Source: Antennarius striatus (Eukaryota > Chordata > Actinopteri > Lophiiformes > Antennariidae). From it: a stretch of DNA of 64,000 bases. Below, piece after piece: positions 11,872 through 25,400 of the stretch (its first letter is position 1; every line of letters begins with the position of its first letter). A model generated the notes under the pieces. That model was not told the origin of the DNA. It ran no database searches and worked only from the letters and a program-made list of their open reading frames with translations. The DNA is taken from contig NC_090794.1 of assembly GCF_040054535.1 (NCBI RefSeq), positions 8,856,501 through 8,920,500 of the forward strand, in the 5' to 3' direction. The translations under genes and the position numbers were made by a program.

Positions 11872-12765
11872 GTGGTCTCGTCACACTCCACACAATGTCG
11901 GGCTGCTCACTGCGAGGAGGCTGCCGTCCTCTGTTCTGCCTGTACGCCCTCCTGCTGCCTCTGGTCTCCCTCCACAGCTTGAACAAACATGGGGTGAGTG
12001 TGGCGGCTCGGCCCAAGCTGCTGCTCTTGTCTTTCGATGGATTCCGCTGGGATTACATTCTCCGAGTCCCAACCCCTAACTTCAACAGCATCATGAATCA
12101 GGGGGTGATGGTGGAGCAAGTGGAGTGCACCTATATTACCAAAGCCTTTCCCAACCACTACACCCTGGTGACGGGGCTGTATCCCGAGACGCACGGCATT
12201 GTGGCCAATGAGATGTATGATCCTGGACTGAACCAGTCATTCTCCATGAAAACGGGGAATGTTTATGAGTCACGATGGTGGGAGGAGGCGGTGCCACTGT
12301 GGGTTACTATCCAAAAAGCTGGACGGCGTAGTGGGGCCGCAATGTGGCCAGGGACTGATGTGAAGATCCATGGCATGTTCCCCAATCGATACCTTCCATA
12401 CAATGCCTCAGTCTCCTTTGAAACAAGAGTTGAGAGGATTATTGAGTGGTTCTCAGCACCTGACGGAGAAGCAGTAGATTTTGGACTTCTGTACTGGGAA
12501 GAGCCGGATAGGAGCGGCCACGACCTGGGTCCTCAGAGTTCCTCCATGGATGATGTCATTGCTGGGATTGATGAGAAGCTCGGCTTCCTCATGAATGAGC
12601 TGAAGAAGGCTGGGCTTTATGAGAAAGTGAACCTGATAGTAACCAGCGACCACGGGATGGCACAGCTTTCAAGCGATAAAATCATAGAACTGGATGAGTA
12701 TGTGAGCAGAGACCTGTACACCCTGGTGGATAAGAGTCCAGTGGTGGCAATCCTGCCAAAACAAG
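11872..12765 (+). CDS. enpp5: enpp5 coding exon 1 (5' 23 nt untranslated)
   Basis: Acceptor TTTGCAG before 11872, ATG at 11895, donor CAAG|GTATAT. It encodes the signal peptide and most of the catalytic core up to VVAILPKQ, ending in phase 1. Confidence 0.93.
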
Positions 12766-13572
12766 GTATATCTTAAAACATCTGCTGTGCTGGGATGTCA
12801 ATTAACAGGAGTAGTGCGTGGCATTTTTGGAAATATGCTAATTTGCTATCTTACTGAGAGTTAGGAGAGGACATCAATGCCGCTGTCATGTCTGTACATT
12901 AAATATGAAGCTGCAGCTGGGAGACGGTGAAGCATTGCATATAGAGTGCATCTGCCAAAAGGGAATAAATATTCTGCATCTCACTAATTAGTTCAACGAG
13001 AATAAACAAAGTTTAATCCAGAGTTTACAGATTGGATAAGTTTCTTATTTGTTTCTTGGCATGACAGCGAATAAGTAAAAGCATTTTGACACCAAATGTC
13101 AATTACTTCCTTATCTGCGTTTTAAATTCTGATTTTATGCTGTTTATTGTTCTTTAACAAACCTGCTAAAATGTAATTTTCAGGGAAGCTGGATGAAGTG
13201 TATAGCAAGCTAATGGATGCAAACCCCAACATGCTGGTGTATAAGAAGGACGACATTCCTGCTCACTTCCATTATCAGCACAACAGTAGAATCATGCCCA
13301 TCATTATCGAGGCTAAGGAGGGTTGGACTATCAAGCAGAACAGGACTGGCCGCTTCATGTGTAAGTACCCGAGCCTCAGTGTAATGCTTCATAACAGCAT
13401 AAAAGAGTTTGTTCTCTCTATTAATAGCTTCACAAGAGATTGTTTTCAGTCAGTGAACAAAGCCAGACTATTTTACTTCAGCTTTAATTAACAAAGAAAA
13501 GCAGATTTGTATAACCATAGAAACAGCAAGGGTGTGTGAGTGTGTTTGTGTATGTGTGTGTGTTTTAGTGTG

Positions 13573-13606
<34 letters not shown>

Positions 13607-15461
13607 CATGTAACAAATTGCTAGAGAGACACTACTGACAGTTATTTATCAGGTAAAATACCTGCTCTGATGAATGTACATGTTACTACTAATAATTATA
13701 TAAATACAAGTAGTACACGGGATGGAGAAATGACCAATGACATCACCTTCTCCACACATTTCATGATCAGCAGAGGACATTATGGGTAGTTTGGCTTTAG
13801 ACGTCACTCTTTAATCCAATATTTGCCATCGTAAAGACCTGTGTGGTTTGTTTTCTCTCACTAACAAACCAGTCTTTCTAGACAGAGGTGATCTCGTGCT
13901 GCTTGTTTTGTCCAAATGTGATTTTCGTGTTCACATGTACCCAAACAAGACAACCTTCGATGAAGAAACACTCCTGGTTTTGACAGCTGTCTGTAGATTT
14001 TGAAGTTTGAAGTAGAACAGAAGAATGGCTTTCATAATACTGTTATCAAAATATGGAACGATTGAAATCTTTTTGTTCCATTTTTCCATTTCCATTTCTT
14101 TTCTTTTCCATTTACAGTGCTGGGTAGAAAGGACCCCCTCTCCCCAGTTAATATTCATCATCATTGCCTAACCCCCAATAATCCCTCTTGTTGATCAATG
14201 AAATGACTGAGCCTACACTTAACTGTCAGATGTGTGAAGCTGCTCAGATGGATGATGCTGTCTTGAATATTTAGTATTTTATTGTGTTACAATGAAGACA
14301 CTGGTGAACTTGCAACATGATGTCTGAAGAAGTCATGATAACACTTATTTTAATAAAAAAGAAAATACAATGGTTTTCCAAACAAAGAAATTATATTTAA
14401 TCTTCAAATTGATGTATTCTTTATTCTTCTTTCTTCTTCACCTTTCGGCTTTTCCCTTCAGGGGTCGCCACAGCGAATCAGTTGTCTCCATCTAACCCTG
14501 TCTTCTGCATCCTCTTCTCTCACACCAGCTACCTTCATGTCCTGTTTCTATTCTTTATTCTTCTTTAATCTTTATTTATTAATGTACATTCTACACTTTA
14601 GTGTTATCACTCATCCTCATTCATTTAATGTAAGATTAAAAAAAAAAACGTAAGCTGCAGAGTGAACCTGATTGGATGGTAATTAAACACACTGACGCTG
14701 TCTCCACTTGTAGTTCTGGTAAACTGTAACCAGATGACTCAACAGCAGGATAAATGCATCGGGTTTCAGGTGTGGAACTGCATTGAGCTAATTAGCCAGT
14801 TGGAGTCAAAGGTCTCTTGCTTGTGTGTGATAAATTCGGGTTTCCTTTTGTGCTTCAGTGATTGATTTAGTAGTATAGTCTCCAGGGGAGGGGGGTGGGG
14901 GCAGTGACAGTAGTAAATAATGTGAGAGAACAGCAGTGCAGCTTTCTATAAATCTCTAAACAAGATGTGTTTTGTCGGGATGTGAGAACTGTAGACTGCA
15001 AAAATAATTACAAAGCTTGTTCCTTTTCAAAATACATTTGTTGTCTTTTCTCTCCAGTGGGAAATCATGGTTATAACAACACCTTACATAGCATGCAGCC
15101 TGTGTTCATGGCCCGTGGGCCAAATTTTCGCCCAGGCTACGTCAAGACCTCCATGCGGTCCGTCGACATTTATCCCCTCATGTGCTACATCCTGCGCATC
15201 CGACCTTTACCCAACAATGGCTCCCTCCTTAATGTCAGAGACCTGCTGTCCCAGGAGCCAACTCCGCTCGTGCCCAGCACCCCTCCCAGAGTGAATCAGG
15301 ATTCTTACGCCCCAATTATAGGCTCTATCCTTGGTGCAGTGATGGTTATCGGGTTCCTGGTCATCTACATTAAAGAAGTGACGCTCAAACAGTTGCCTTT
15401 GCTGAAACACAGAAGAAGGGAAATGTCGCAGCCATTGTTGCAAGAGGACCTGCACCTGTAG
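11895..15461 (+). CDS. enpp5: Ectonucleotide pyrophosphatase/phosphodiesterase 5 (three coding exons, 483 aa)
   Basis: A type I membrane glycoprotein of the alkaline-phosphatase-like ENPP family; ENPP5 itself is poorly characterised. Exons 11895-12765, 13184-13360 and 15058-15461 join in frame. The sequence opens with a signal-peptide-like segment (residues ~11-28). Next come the metal-site motif SFDGFRWDY (Asp48), the nucleophile motif ITKAFPNHY (Thr82), VTGLYPETHGI, AAMWPGTDVKIHG, YWEEPDRSGHDLGP, TSDHGM and GNHGY; these supply the usual zinc-binding Asp and His residues. A transmembrane helix (GSILGAVMVIGFLVIYI) and a short tail with SQPLLQ follow. Ser/Asn positions such as NQS and NAS are likely glycosylation sites. 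Length and tail match mammalian ENPP5 (477 aa, AQPLLQ) better than ENPP4. The ATG at 11895 was chosen because the upstream in-frame ATG lies before the acceptor at 11871. Confidence 0.95.
13184..13360 (+). CDS. enpp5: enpp5 coding exon 2
   Basis: Acceptor ATTTTCAG, donor GTAAGT, 177 nt. It encodes KLDEVYSKLMDANPNMLVYK through GRFM, matching the ENPP5 segment FDEVYEALTHAHPNLTVYKK. Confidence 0.93.
13531..13610. repeat. (GT)n microsatellite in enpp5 intron
   Basis: Imperfect TG/GTGT repeat of about 80 bases in the intron between coding exons 2 and 3. Confidence 0.95.
14425..14550. repeat. Fragment of a dispersed teleost repeat
   Basis: The phrase CTTTCGGCTTTTCCCTTCAG followed by GGGTCGCCACAGCGAATCA and CTGCATCCTCTTCTCTCAC is one I recall as a high-copy repeat in many fish genomes. 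It lies in enpp5 intron 2. The family name is not certain. Confidence 0.5.
15058..15461 (+). CDS. enpp5: enpp5 coding exon 3 (terminal)
   Basis: Acceptor TCTCTCCAG. It encodes LGNHGYNNTLHSMQPVFMA, the rest of the catalytic fold, a Pro-rich stalk (PTPLVPSTPPR), the transmembrane helix and the cytoplasmic tail to TAG at 15459. Confidence 0.93.
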
Positions 15462-15680
15462 CTGAAGAAACAGAAATGAAGACAGGCATAAAAGAAGAGG
15501 AGGTATTCTCCCCAAGGTAGTCCGCTCTGTCCAGAAGCATTGCCTAAACGCCTCCCTTTTATGACTACCATTGTGCAGATCGTTTTATTAGCTGGAGATC
15601 AAGGGAATCTAATCTCCTAATCACTTGCAGAGGTACAGCCTGTGAGGGAAATGTCTAGGATGTGCTTCTGGTTCAGGCTG

Positions 15681-15686
15681 AATAAA
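15681..15686 (+). terminator. enpp5: enpp5 polyadenylation signal AATAAA
   Basis: A canonical AATAAA 220 bases after the stop codon, the first after the CDS on this strand. Confidence 0.6.
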
Positions 15687-15699
15687 CGTAGTAAACCTT

Positions 15700-18300
15700 T
15701 TCTTGGACTTAATATTGACTTTGCTTTGATTGTGAATTTTACTGAATACCAGTATTTTGTTTTCATTGTCACTTAACCACTGAAAGAAATCTGAGAGAGG
15801 AATTTTAACCTGTGGTTCTGGTGTGCATTAACCTTCGCTGACCAAAGCCTTGAACCAGATCACATTAATTTATTAGCACAGTCAAAAAAATATTTTTATC
15901 CTGAAGGTTTTGTACCTGAAAAATACGAAGGTGTTTGAAAAGCAGAGCAGTAATGCTGGGAATGGGTGCAAGTGTGCACCCTTTCAGACAATCTTTGGTT
16001 TGATGGCATTCATTGTGTTGCACTAATTTACGCACAGCAAAAAAGAGGAAATTCAATTTAAATTTGAAGAATAACTCTTTATAGTTGGGTGGGGAGTGGA
16101 GGGAAGAGAACTTACTGATCTGACACAGGCTGCCCTCTCAATTCCAACATAAGGGGACCGTTTATACGACACTCAAAAAAAGAAAATCTCCAGAAAACCT
16201 CTCTAGCTCTGACTGAAAACCACTCAGCACACACTGCAAATGCTTGTTAGAGTTCCTGCCAGCCTTATTCACATCTTACGGCCCACTATGGCCAGCACAA
16301 CAACTAAAATTTGTTTGCGACTCTACTTAGTTCATATATACTTTTCCCTTGTAGATTTGGTGAATCACTGTGATTTTAAAAGTTACACCATTTTTTGTGG
16401 TGTCGGAATCAATACAGCTTCAACACAGAAAACGTTGTCGTTTAAACGGACCCTCAGTCAGTTGTGGAAAGACGCCTTTTCAGGCATCATCCAGTCAGCA
16501 CTTTATTTGAAACAACCCGACAGTTTTATTTCTTAAAAATAACGTTTTTGGTATGAGTAGATTTCATTCAATATTGGCTCTATATCTGGTCAGCTTTTTA
16601 CCACCAATTGCTCCACTTGTGGTCAAGCACGGACTTGTGTTTTATTATTTTTTTAGTGAATTTGTAGTCTTTATTTACGTTACAGCCACAGGATACAGGG
16701 AAGGGGGGTGTCATATTCCGCCTTGAGGGCAGATTTACATGTTACTTTGAAATCGGATTGCTGTGATCATTCAGAAAACAAGCTCAACTCGTCTCTGTGT
16801 GTTGGCTGGGGTCAGTATTATTTATGAATGTTATGTTTCACTCGATGTGCCGCCGCTCATATGGGAGGACGATTCCATGATCTGCTCTTTCAATAGTTTA
16901 TTATCAACTGACTTCTAACCTAGCATCTCTCATTTATACTTATTGCAGGGGATAATCTGTCAGTACGTTGTTATGTGGTGTTTTCATTTGGAGGACATTC
17001 TGTATGAATGTCTGTGCCGCCCTGCTACTCATATATCAATATAAATGTAGCCATTTGTTGGTGAAATGTGAAGTGCAATTGCTATTGGTCAGTATTTAGT
17101 TTTGGAGATTCAAAGGTTTTGTTGTTGTTGGTTTGAGAAGACGATATTTTGACATGGTTGCAAGAACTGTCCCCCGATTTGCATTACAGGATAGAAAAGA
17201 AACAGGGAAGGAGCTGTTTGGATGCCTTTTTAGGTCCTGTATTATTTGCACTTCTTGCTCAAGTTGGTATTTTAAAAGAAAATGTTGGGTGCCTCTTGCC
17301 AAAAAGCATTTTAATTAGCATAATCATAGAAAATCAAGTACAATCCAAATCGTCAAATAGATTAAAAAAATATTTTTTCCAATATCAGTTAACAATTTGT
17401 TAAATAATTTTCTCTGTATGCGTTTAAATGCACTGAAAACTATGTGTCCAAAAATGTGACAGACATCACTGTGATATATACTTTTTACAAAATAATACAT
17501 ATAATACTATGATTCATAAATTGAAAGCATTTATATTGAAATTGCTAATTTTCTGATAATTGCCGTGTTTTATGAAAAACGTGCGCCTGATAATTTTCCC
17601 CTATTTTGGTGAAAGATACATGAAGTGTAACATAATTTATTGAAATTATTAATTTGGACTTCTTAAAGAGAATTATTTGATGAAGTTTATTATTGGATTT
17701 GAACTATGGATATTTACTTTCCACATGAAATCTTTATCATGTTGATGCAAGTCATCTGAGATTAAAGGGACTTCTGTAAAACTAATCAAATGCATTTGTA
17801 TTTTTTTGTGGGGTTTTTTCTATGTGTGTGTTGTCTGCGTTTTAATGTGGTCTTTGTACGCTCCTGTTGACTATAACCAGTTTGATATGCCGAGAAAACC
17901 TCCACATTGATGGTTTTTAAAGGCATCCCTACAAAATACTGTTAAGATAAAGAGTCACTCCTGTTACTTCATGAATCTGTAACTCTAATCTATGTCTAAC
18001 TTACCCTTCTCCTTCTTCTAATTGTTTCTGTCCCACAGAAATACGATGTACAGTATTTACATTTAAAGATCAAAAAACAAAACAAAACTGGTAACACTTT
18101 ACAACTCTTATTTTGGAGGGAATTAATGGAAGTGAAAATTTCAAATTCAAAGTTAGTTTTACTCCAAATTGGAGAAAAACACAAGATACATTATTAAAGG
18201 TGTCGTAATTACATATGCTTTTTAAAAAAATTAAATACAATGTAATATATTTTTCAGTGTTTGTCACAGCACTCACAAGGTATTCATCAGCTTAAACTAA
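15700..18300. other. Intergenic region between enpp5 and clic5
   Basis: About 2.6 kb without recognisable exons. In mammals ENPP4 lies between ENPP5 and CLIC5; nothing resembling an ENPP catalytic motif is seen here on either strand. Confidence 0.65.
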
Positions 18301-18503
18301 CATTTCCTGACTGCGTCCTTGAAGGTTCGGGCCGTGCTTTGGCGTAAATCACTTGTTAACTTGCAGGCTCAAAGGTCTTTCATGAGTTATCACTGGAATT
18401 TGTCCAGGTGCTCAGTTAGTCTCGGGCAGGCGGGTCGTGTGCTACCAGTCAGTCCGCTTTAGCACTCCTCCTCTACATCCAACCTCAGATAACCCCAGAA
18501 AGC

Positions 18504-19442
18504 ATGGACAACATTAGTGACACGGTGGAAGAGAAAAGTGTAAATGAAGAGCGCAGTGATGGGGCTAACAGTCCTGATCGAGAGCACCAACCTGAAAAGC
18601 CAGGTGAGGTGAAGGTGGAGCCGTGCAGCGAGGCGCAGGTCCACGCGGCTGCGGAGGGAGAGCGCAACTCCCCGGACTACATAGACACCAGAGACGAAGA
18701 CAAACAGACCTGCGCGTCCTCTTCATCCGGCGATGGCGAAGCTGTCGAAGAGGTTAAAGGTGAAGAGAAGGCAGAGATGGAGCTGGAGCCAAACGTTGAA
18801 GAGGTGAAGATTGAGGAGGTGAATGTGGAGGAGGTGAAGGTTGAGAATGAGACGGTGGAGGAGGTGAAGGTGGAGAAAGAAAAGGTTGAAGAGGTGAAGG
18901 TGGAGGAGGTGAAGGTGGAGGAGGTGAAGGTAGAGGAGGTGAAGGTGGAGGAGGTGAAGGTGGAGGAGGTGAAGGTAGAGGAGGTGAAGTTGGAGGAGGT
19001 GAAGGTGGAGGAGGTGAAGGTTGAAGAGGAGATGGTGGAGGAGGTGAAGGTTGAGAATGAGACGGTGGAGGAGGTGAAGGTGGAGAAGGAAAAGGTCGAA
19101 GAGGTGAAGGTGGAGGAGGTGAAGGTGGAGGAGGTGAAGGTGGAGGAGGTGAAGGTAGAGGTGAACGGCGAGGCGCACGATGGATCCAGGCGCACATCGG
19201 CCTCATCGGCGTCTTCTGCTTCTCCCTGCGAACGGAGCGACGAACCTCCGATCCAGCCGAGGGATCACGAAGAAGATCACGCAGAGGATGGAATGCTGAT
19301 GACCCACAGCGACCCCGACCCCGTCACCAAACCACAAGAGTCTGTTGAGTACAGCCTGAAACCTCTCGAGAATGTCACTTTGGATGAAAGCAGTACGGCG
19401 CCAGTTGACCCCAGCCATCCTGACATATCTCTGTTTGTAAAG
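18504..19442 (+). CDS. clic5: clic5 long-isoform first coding exon
   Basis: Starts at [11 protein letters not shown] and runs 313 codons to SLFVK|GTAAGA. A 15-bp unit (GTGGAGGAGGTGAAG) is repeated about 24 times at 18795-19160, all in frame. Because 15 is a multiple of three, all three opposite-strand frames also stay open there, giving large spurious Ser/Thr-, Leu/His- and Pro-rich frames. Confidence 0.85.
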
Positions 19443-22400
19443 GTAAGAAACACCCTAAGTTCCGTCCCAATGGTAATAAAATGTCTGCAATGCTTTTTTA
19501 CACATAATGAAGATTTTAATCGCATGGACCCATGTTGACAATCCCGACACGTGTCATTATCATCACATTCTCATGGATGTTGATATGAAAGTGCCAAAAA
19601 CAAGACTTAAGAATAGAATTTCTCTTTGTCATGTTGACCTTGAAATAAAAAACAAACAAAAATTCAAGTTCAAATTGTTTAAGATAAATAATGCATAAAG
19701 GAAAAATAAAAGAGAATGAAAATGGGTTAAATATGTGAGAAGCTCAGTCCAGTGTACACTTTATACTGTGTATTGCTGAAGCCTACAGGTTATTCACTTG
19801 TACTTTCTTTGTGGCAGTGACTGGAAGTGAGTGCACTTTGATGATAATTCTAATGTTGAACTGTGATTTATTTATTGTATTTACTAATATCAGTGCCCTG
19901 TATTGTCTTCATCTGTCTCTCAGATCTGGAGGCAGCCTGATATAATAATTAACCTGTTTGCTTTACGGCCATAGAAACCAGTGAACTCCACGCATGAACA
20001 AATCTAATTGTGTGTTTTGCGTGTCTGTGATAGAGCTGCTCTGTGAGGTGTACACTATCAGCACACTCAGGGGTCACTTTGCTGATTGGGCAACAAAGGA
20101 CAGAATTAATCAGCTCTGGTTTCAGCTCACAGAAGGTGTTGTTTGTGGGCCATGACAGTTGTAGCTTAAGCTTACATGTGTTTTTTTATGAGTCAGCAGA
20201 GGTGATGTTTGGATGAAAATGGGTTGAATCGACATAGATGGGTTTAAGATCCAACCTTCCACAAGTAGGTGAAGTTACCATGGGGCATCTCCATGGAGAG
20301 ACTTATCACTTGCAAACTTATGAATATGTAATAACCATCTGAACAACATATGTACCTGAAGGTACAAGTTTAATCTATTCCATGACTGAGCTTATGTCAA
20401 ACAATATTTCCCCATTTAAGATTACTACAATTATTTTAATCCTTTCCAGCCTTATAAAACAGCTCCATACCCCTGAATCCACTACTGGTACCACTGGAAT
20501 CTTCTAAAATTTATGTTCTTACTCACAAAGTGATCTTTTTATCAAGTCATTACTTGAGTATGATTTGGCTTTGCAGCTCGTTCTAACCTCCTAATCCTCT
20601 GCTGTTGCTATTATTTCACAATTATGATAAACATGGACCATAGTTCACCATGGATGTGACAACATACTTCCCTTTTTCGTGAATGGATTTCCCAAGAGTT
20701 TAATCTTAAACCATTGTCATAAACCCAACTGAGTTGTGCTATAAAAGCAGGGAGGAGGACACTCGTCCTTGACGAAGACTTACGTTACTCCTCATCCTCG
20801 GCTATCTGAAACAAGGCAGCCGACTTTATAACACATTAATACTATACTCTCTATCAATCAGTTTTACAGGGGATAATCTGTTTTTAATGGTAGACTCTAG
20901 CAGTCGCTGTTGGTGGCTTGATGCCTTATGTTTATAATCACCTGGATTGTAGTCATGGATATTTTGTATCAAAATCCAGACAATGCTTAAATTGAAAAGA
21001 TGTCACCTTTAGGTGTGTTTTGACAGAAGGTGACCATTGAAACACTCCACCTTATAAAGATAGAACATGTTACTGTTTGATGCTTGGGTAAATGATTAGC
21101 CTAACAGATCACTGATTGAGCTTCCTTTACTCCCAAGAGGACTGGGGGCCATTTCTTCTAAAATATCTTCTTTATATATGGTTCCTAATCCCTCATTGAA
21201 GGTAATACACCTCTTGCATTTAATGCAAAGTAGTTATTAATATCTTTTGAGACCCACTTACAAATAAAATGTGCAAAAAGCTCCAAGCTAATATTGACAC
21301 AGACTCCTGGCTGCTAAATTTTAAAGCGGTGTTTATGTCTCATCAATTTGTCAGGAAGCAACAATTTATTAATTGTACAAAATACAATATAATTCATATT
21401 TTTCTATTGTAACACGCAGGCACATGCTGAGACAAATTTAGCAGAAAGTTGTAACTAGAGCTTATGTGCTGGACTCATTCTCTTTATTTGGACAAGCCAG
21501 GCTGCTTCATCAACTTAGTCATACCCGGATCCTCTTCAAAATTGATCTCCCATTCCCTTTATTTAACATCAACTCCTGGCTGCTTCATTAAGTTAACAAT
21601 CTGCTGACTGGGGCTGGATATTTATTGGACTTATTCGTAATGATTTTCACTTTTTTTTCTCTCAAAATTTGGAGCTTTTACTTTAAGTAGACAGCTTTCA
21701 GGGTGCAATGTCATTATCTCTACAAAAATATGAGTTTTGCACTCATAATAGGACTCGCTCCTCCACCATGAAAACCTACACTTAAAGTTGGAATAAATCT
21801 TCTTTATTTGTCAGTCTCATAGAAAACAGAGAGAAATAAGTAGTAGTTTTCAGAGGATTATCATGATTACTGGGATCTTTTTAGTTTACTACAAGCATCT
21901 AAAATTAGACGAAATGTTGTGTAAATAACACGTCACACCAGAATTCTAGGTTCTTTCATTTCAATGAATCCAAAAAAGCAACTAAGAATTCACAGTCATG
22001 CCAAGATCTTCTTCAAAATGTATCTCCCATTCCCTTCATTTAACATCAACTCATGGAGAAAATTTGATCATACTGTTGTTAGTTCTTTATATTTTGAGTA
22101 ATCCAGCTCAAGTCCAACAGTAAAATTCACCAAAAAATATCCTGCTAGATGGAGGTGTCTTGTCATATATTTACTTTTATGAGCAGGAATATAATATCAA
22201 GAGAGATTCCTTCAAATTAACTTTGATGGAGTTGTACCCCTATTGCATGAGATATTCTATGGAGCCAAATTTGATCAATGAGACACAAATTGTGAGCAGA
22301 TTTTGGCACATAATCTCATATTTCGTTCATTACGCAAGTTCTTTGAAGCTGAGTCTGATTGTATATTTTAATTAAGGCTTATACAAAAATGAAATGATAC

Positions 22401-25400
22401 AGGAAGTGTGAACTGTTCCCACATTGACTCAGTACTATACAATTGGTTTTTGCTGCATGTTGGTATGTCAGCCAGGAGAGGGGGCTGCTCTATAAATAGA
22501 AACTATATAAAAAAGGAGGCCTAACAACCACCTCTTTCCTTTTTTTATGCTTTCATGACATTTAAATGCACTAATGATGAAAGGTTCTTTCTTTTGTGCA
22601 CATCTCTCAGAACTGCACTCCTTGCAATAAATCAAACAGTGAGTGTACATTAACTCTCCAATGAGTTCTGATAAAGAATTTTGTGGGCAGACCTGCTTTT
22701 ATTTTTGGTGACCTATTTAGGCCATTTTTCCATAAATGAATGCCAGTTTCTGCCTTAAAACCAAAGCCAAGAATGAATAATTCAAACGGGGTTCTTCTCC
22801 ACTGGTGATTGAGTATAACTTTGTGAGTCAAAACATGCATGAAATAGAAATTTTGCAGGGCATGCTTTCAAAACCCAGACATAAATATCATCCCAGTGAG
22901 ACATGAGAGAGATGGGCGAGAAGTTGATGATGCTGATGTGTGTGAGACGGGGGGGGGGGGGTAGATGGCAGGATGGGGCTCCACCCCCTGCTGCACTAGA
23001 CTGACACCTGTTTTCCTTTTTGTGTCAGTGAGAGGTAGCTCAGCTCTCCATCTGTGTCCAAATCAGAGTGAGGGCTCTACCTACCACCTGGAGTGACTCT
23101 AGATATTTAATGAGGGACTAGGAAGCATCCTCTTCAGCTGTGAGGGATTGCTGTCTTCAAAAAGGACAATCTCAGAGAATTTTTTTTTTTTTCCCCGGAA
23201 GATGTAGACCTCCGAGGATAACCAAAGGATAGTTTCACACAGTGACTAAAGAAGCAAGGTAACAGCCAGTTGCAGACATCATGTCCACAAATGGTCAAGA
23301 CAGAGACCCTGATATTGAGCTTTTCGTCAAGGTAAGACACAGACAGATCTGTGGTTGCAGAATTTTTTATTGACGCAACACTGCGTCCAGTGGAAAGTTC
23401 ATGTAACTCAATAGTAGAGGTAGGGTTACAGCAGCACTGGCACACTGCTCTCTATGCTGACCTGGGGTTGTTGTGACACAGATACTGAAGCTGCTTGTCG
23501 ACAGTGGGAAACTCATGTAGTACCAAAATTATGCTGTTGTTATTCATCAGTAGACGCTCCACATTATTGCCGAAAATGGAGCAAAAATGATAAAAAGAGA
23601 AGGTGATGGATGCAACCTTCAATAGATGCAGTATCGGTGCTTTGTTATCCCATGCTTGGATGCGCTTCACGCCCTGTGGGAAATATTGGAGGCAGTCTAC
23701 CTGAGGCAGGTGGAAAAGCTCATCGCTGCCTGGATGTGTTGACCCAATTATCTGGTGAAGGCTGCTCCAGCAAAATCAGCCTCCTAGGCAACCAGTCAGC
23801 TGGGTAACAGAAAGTTCCCCGACTCTTAGTTCATCTGGCCTTCAAGCCTGGGCCGTCACAACCTCACTCTGTTGTGTTAGCACATACATCCATCTAGAAA
23901 GCAAAAGCAATGACCAGGATCTATTTTCTTTGCATTGAAGCTGTCATGGCAGCACAGTGGTTTGTATTTTCTTTCTGTGTCTGTGTGAGTTCTCTCCAGG
24001 TTTTCCAGCTTCCTCCCACCTCCAAAAACATGCGCTTCAGGTTCATTGGCTGGTCCCAAATTCACCGAATAGGTGTGAGTGCATGCGTGCATGTTTGTCT
24101 GTCTCTGTGTGGCTCTGCGGTGCATTGGTGTCGCACCCGGAGTTTCCCCCGCCTCACGTCCTAAGGCAGCTGGGGTAGGCTCCAGCTCCCTGCGACCGAT
24201 GCGAGCGGATGAAGCGGTTGGGAAAATGAATGAATGACAATATAATTAGATCAGAGGTGTAGCAGTTTCGCGAGTGCAGTTTGTCTGATAAAACACTCAT
24301 GTGAAATTGAGATAAAACATTTAACATTCTAATTCTATATGATAAAGCGCATATATGGTAAGTCTTTAAATGGACAAATTCAATGACAATGTTCTGTTTA
24401 ATAAAAAATATTTAAAATATTAATTACAATCAAACTTGGTCTTTTCCTCTTGATAATGGAATGCCCATTGGGTCAGAAACACAACATTTGTATGTTGATG
24501 GGTCACACGAAGCACAGTTGCCTCCAGATCACTCAGCTTCTCCATACACTCACATTTCTCGTGCCTACTGGCCCACAGTTGTGTGTAACAGCTTTAGTTC
24601 CCTGAGTTCTAGAAGCTGATTGGCTATAATCAGCAGCTGTGTATTGTGTTACGACTGTGCTGCTGAGCGTTCTCAGAACAATACACTGAGAGAAGTGTCA
24701 CATGAGCTCATGAAGTGTGACAACACTGAACATCAATGGATGGTGTACATACAGTTGGCTCAGCTACTTTCATACTGGTCTCAGTGTTCTGGTCTTTACT
24801 GGGAGTGAACTGATGGGCACACACACTGGAAGGTAAAATGTTTTCTACCTGGTAGTAATAATAGAAATAATAAGTAGAAAAATAAAACAATCATTCAATC
24901 ATTCCAGTTTTCAGAAAGGTTTAAAATAATCATGAAAATAAAATTTACAAATTTAAAGTTTAAAGGATGACAAGAGTTCAGGTGAAGTCAAGAAAGGATC
25001 ACTGATAAAAGCTTTAAAAAAGGCTTTTTAAAGAGGTCGCCGAATCAGCTGATGTAACCTCTGGCAGATCGGTCCAGTAACTCTGGACCCTGAATGCAGA
25101 AGACTCGGGTGTATCTGGTGTTGCATTCAGGGGAATCCTGGAATGATATCTGTGATTGTCGGAGATGAAGATAGTGACAGCAGTATTACATATAATTCTA
25201 CTCGTGCTTCAAATGTTCAGAGTATTCATTTACAAATCCTAGTGTCATCAGTGAAATCCCTATTCACCCCTTTGACCTTAAAGTCATTGCACTCATTGTG
25301 TTGTGTGTTGTGTGTCTGTCTACAACTGCAATGCTGCTCTCTGTGCCCCGTTGGCCATTGACCCAGGTGGGTATGTTTAATTCAGCTGGGTCAGTGACTC

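Noticed and set aside
11907..12194. Minus-strand open frame inside enpp5
   Set aside because: Shadow of the enpp5 catalytic exon; no family match, and the plus-strand frame has all expected motifs.
18677..19206. Three long minus-strand open frames (Ser/Thr-, Leu/His- and Pro-rich)
   Set aside because: They are the complement of the 15-bp minisatellite in the clic5 exon; a 15-bp unit keeps all frames open. No start context, splice site or domain supports them.
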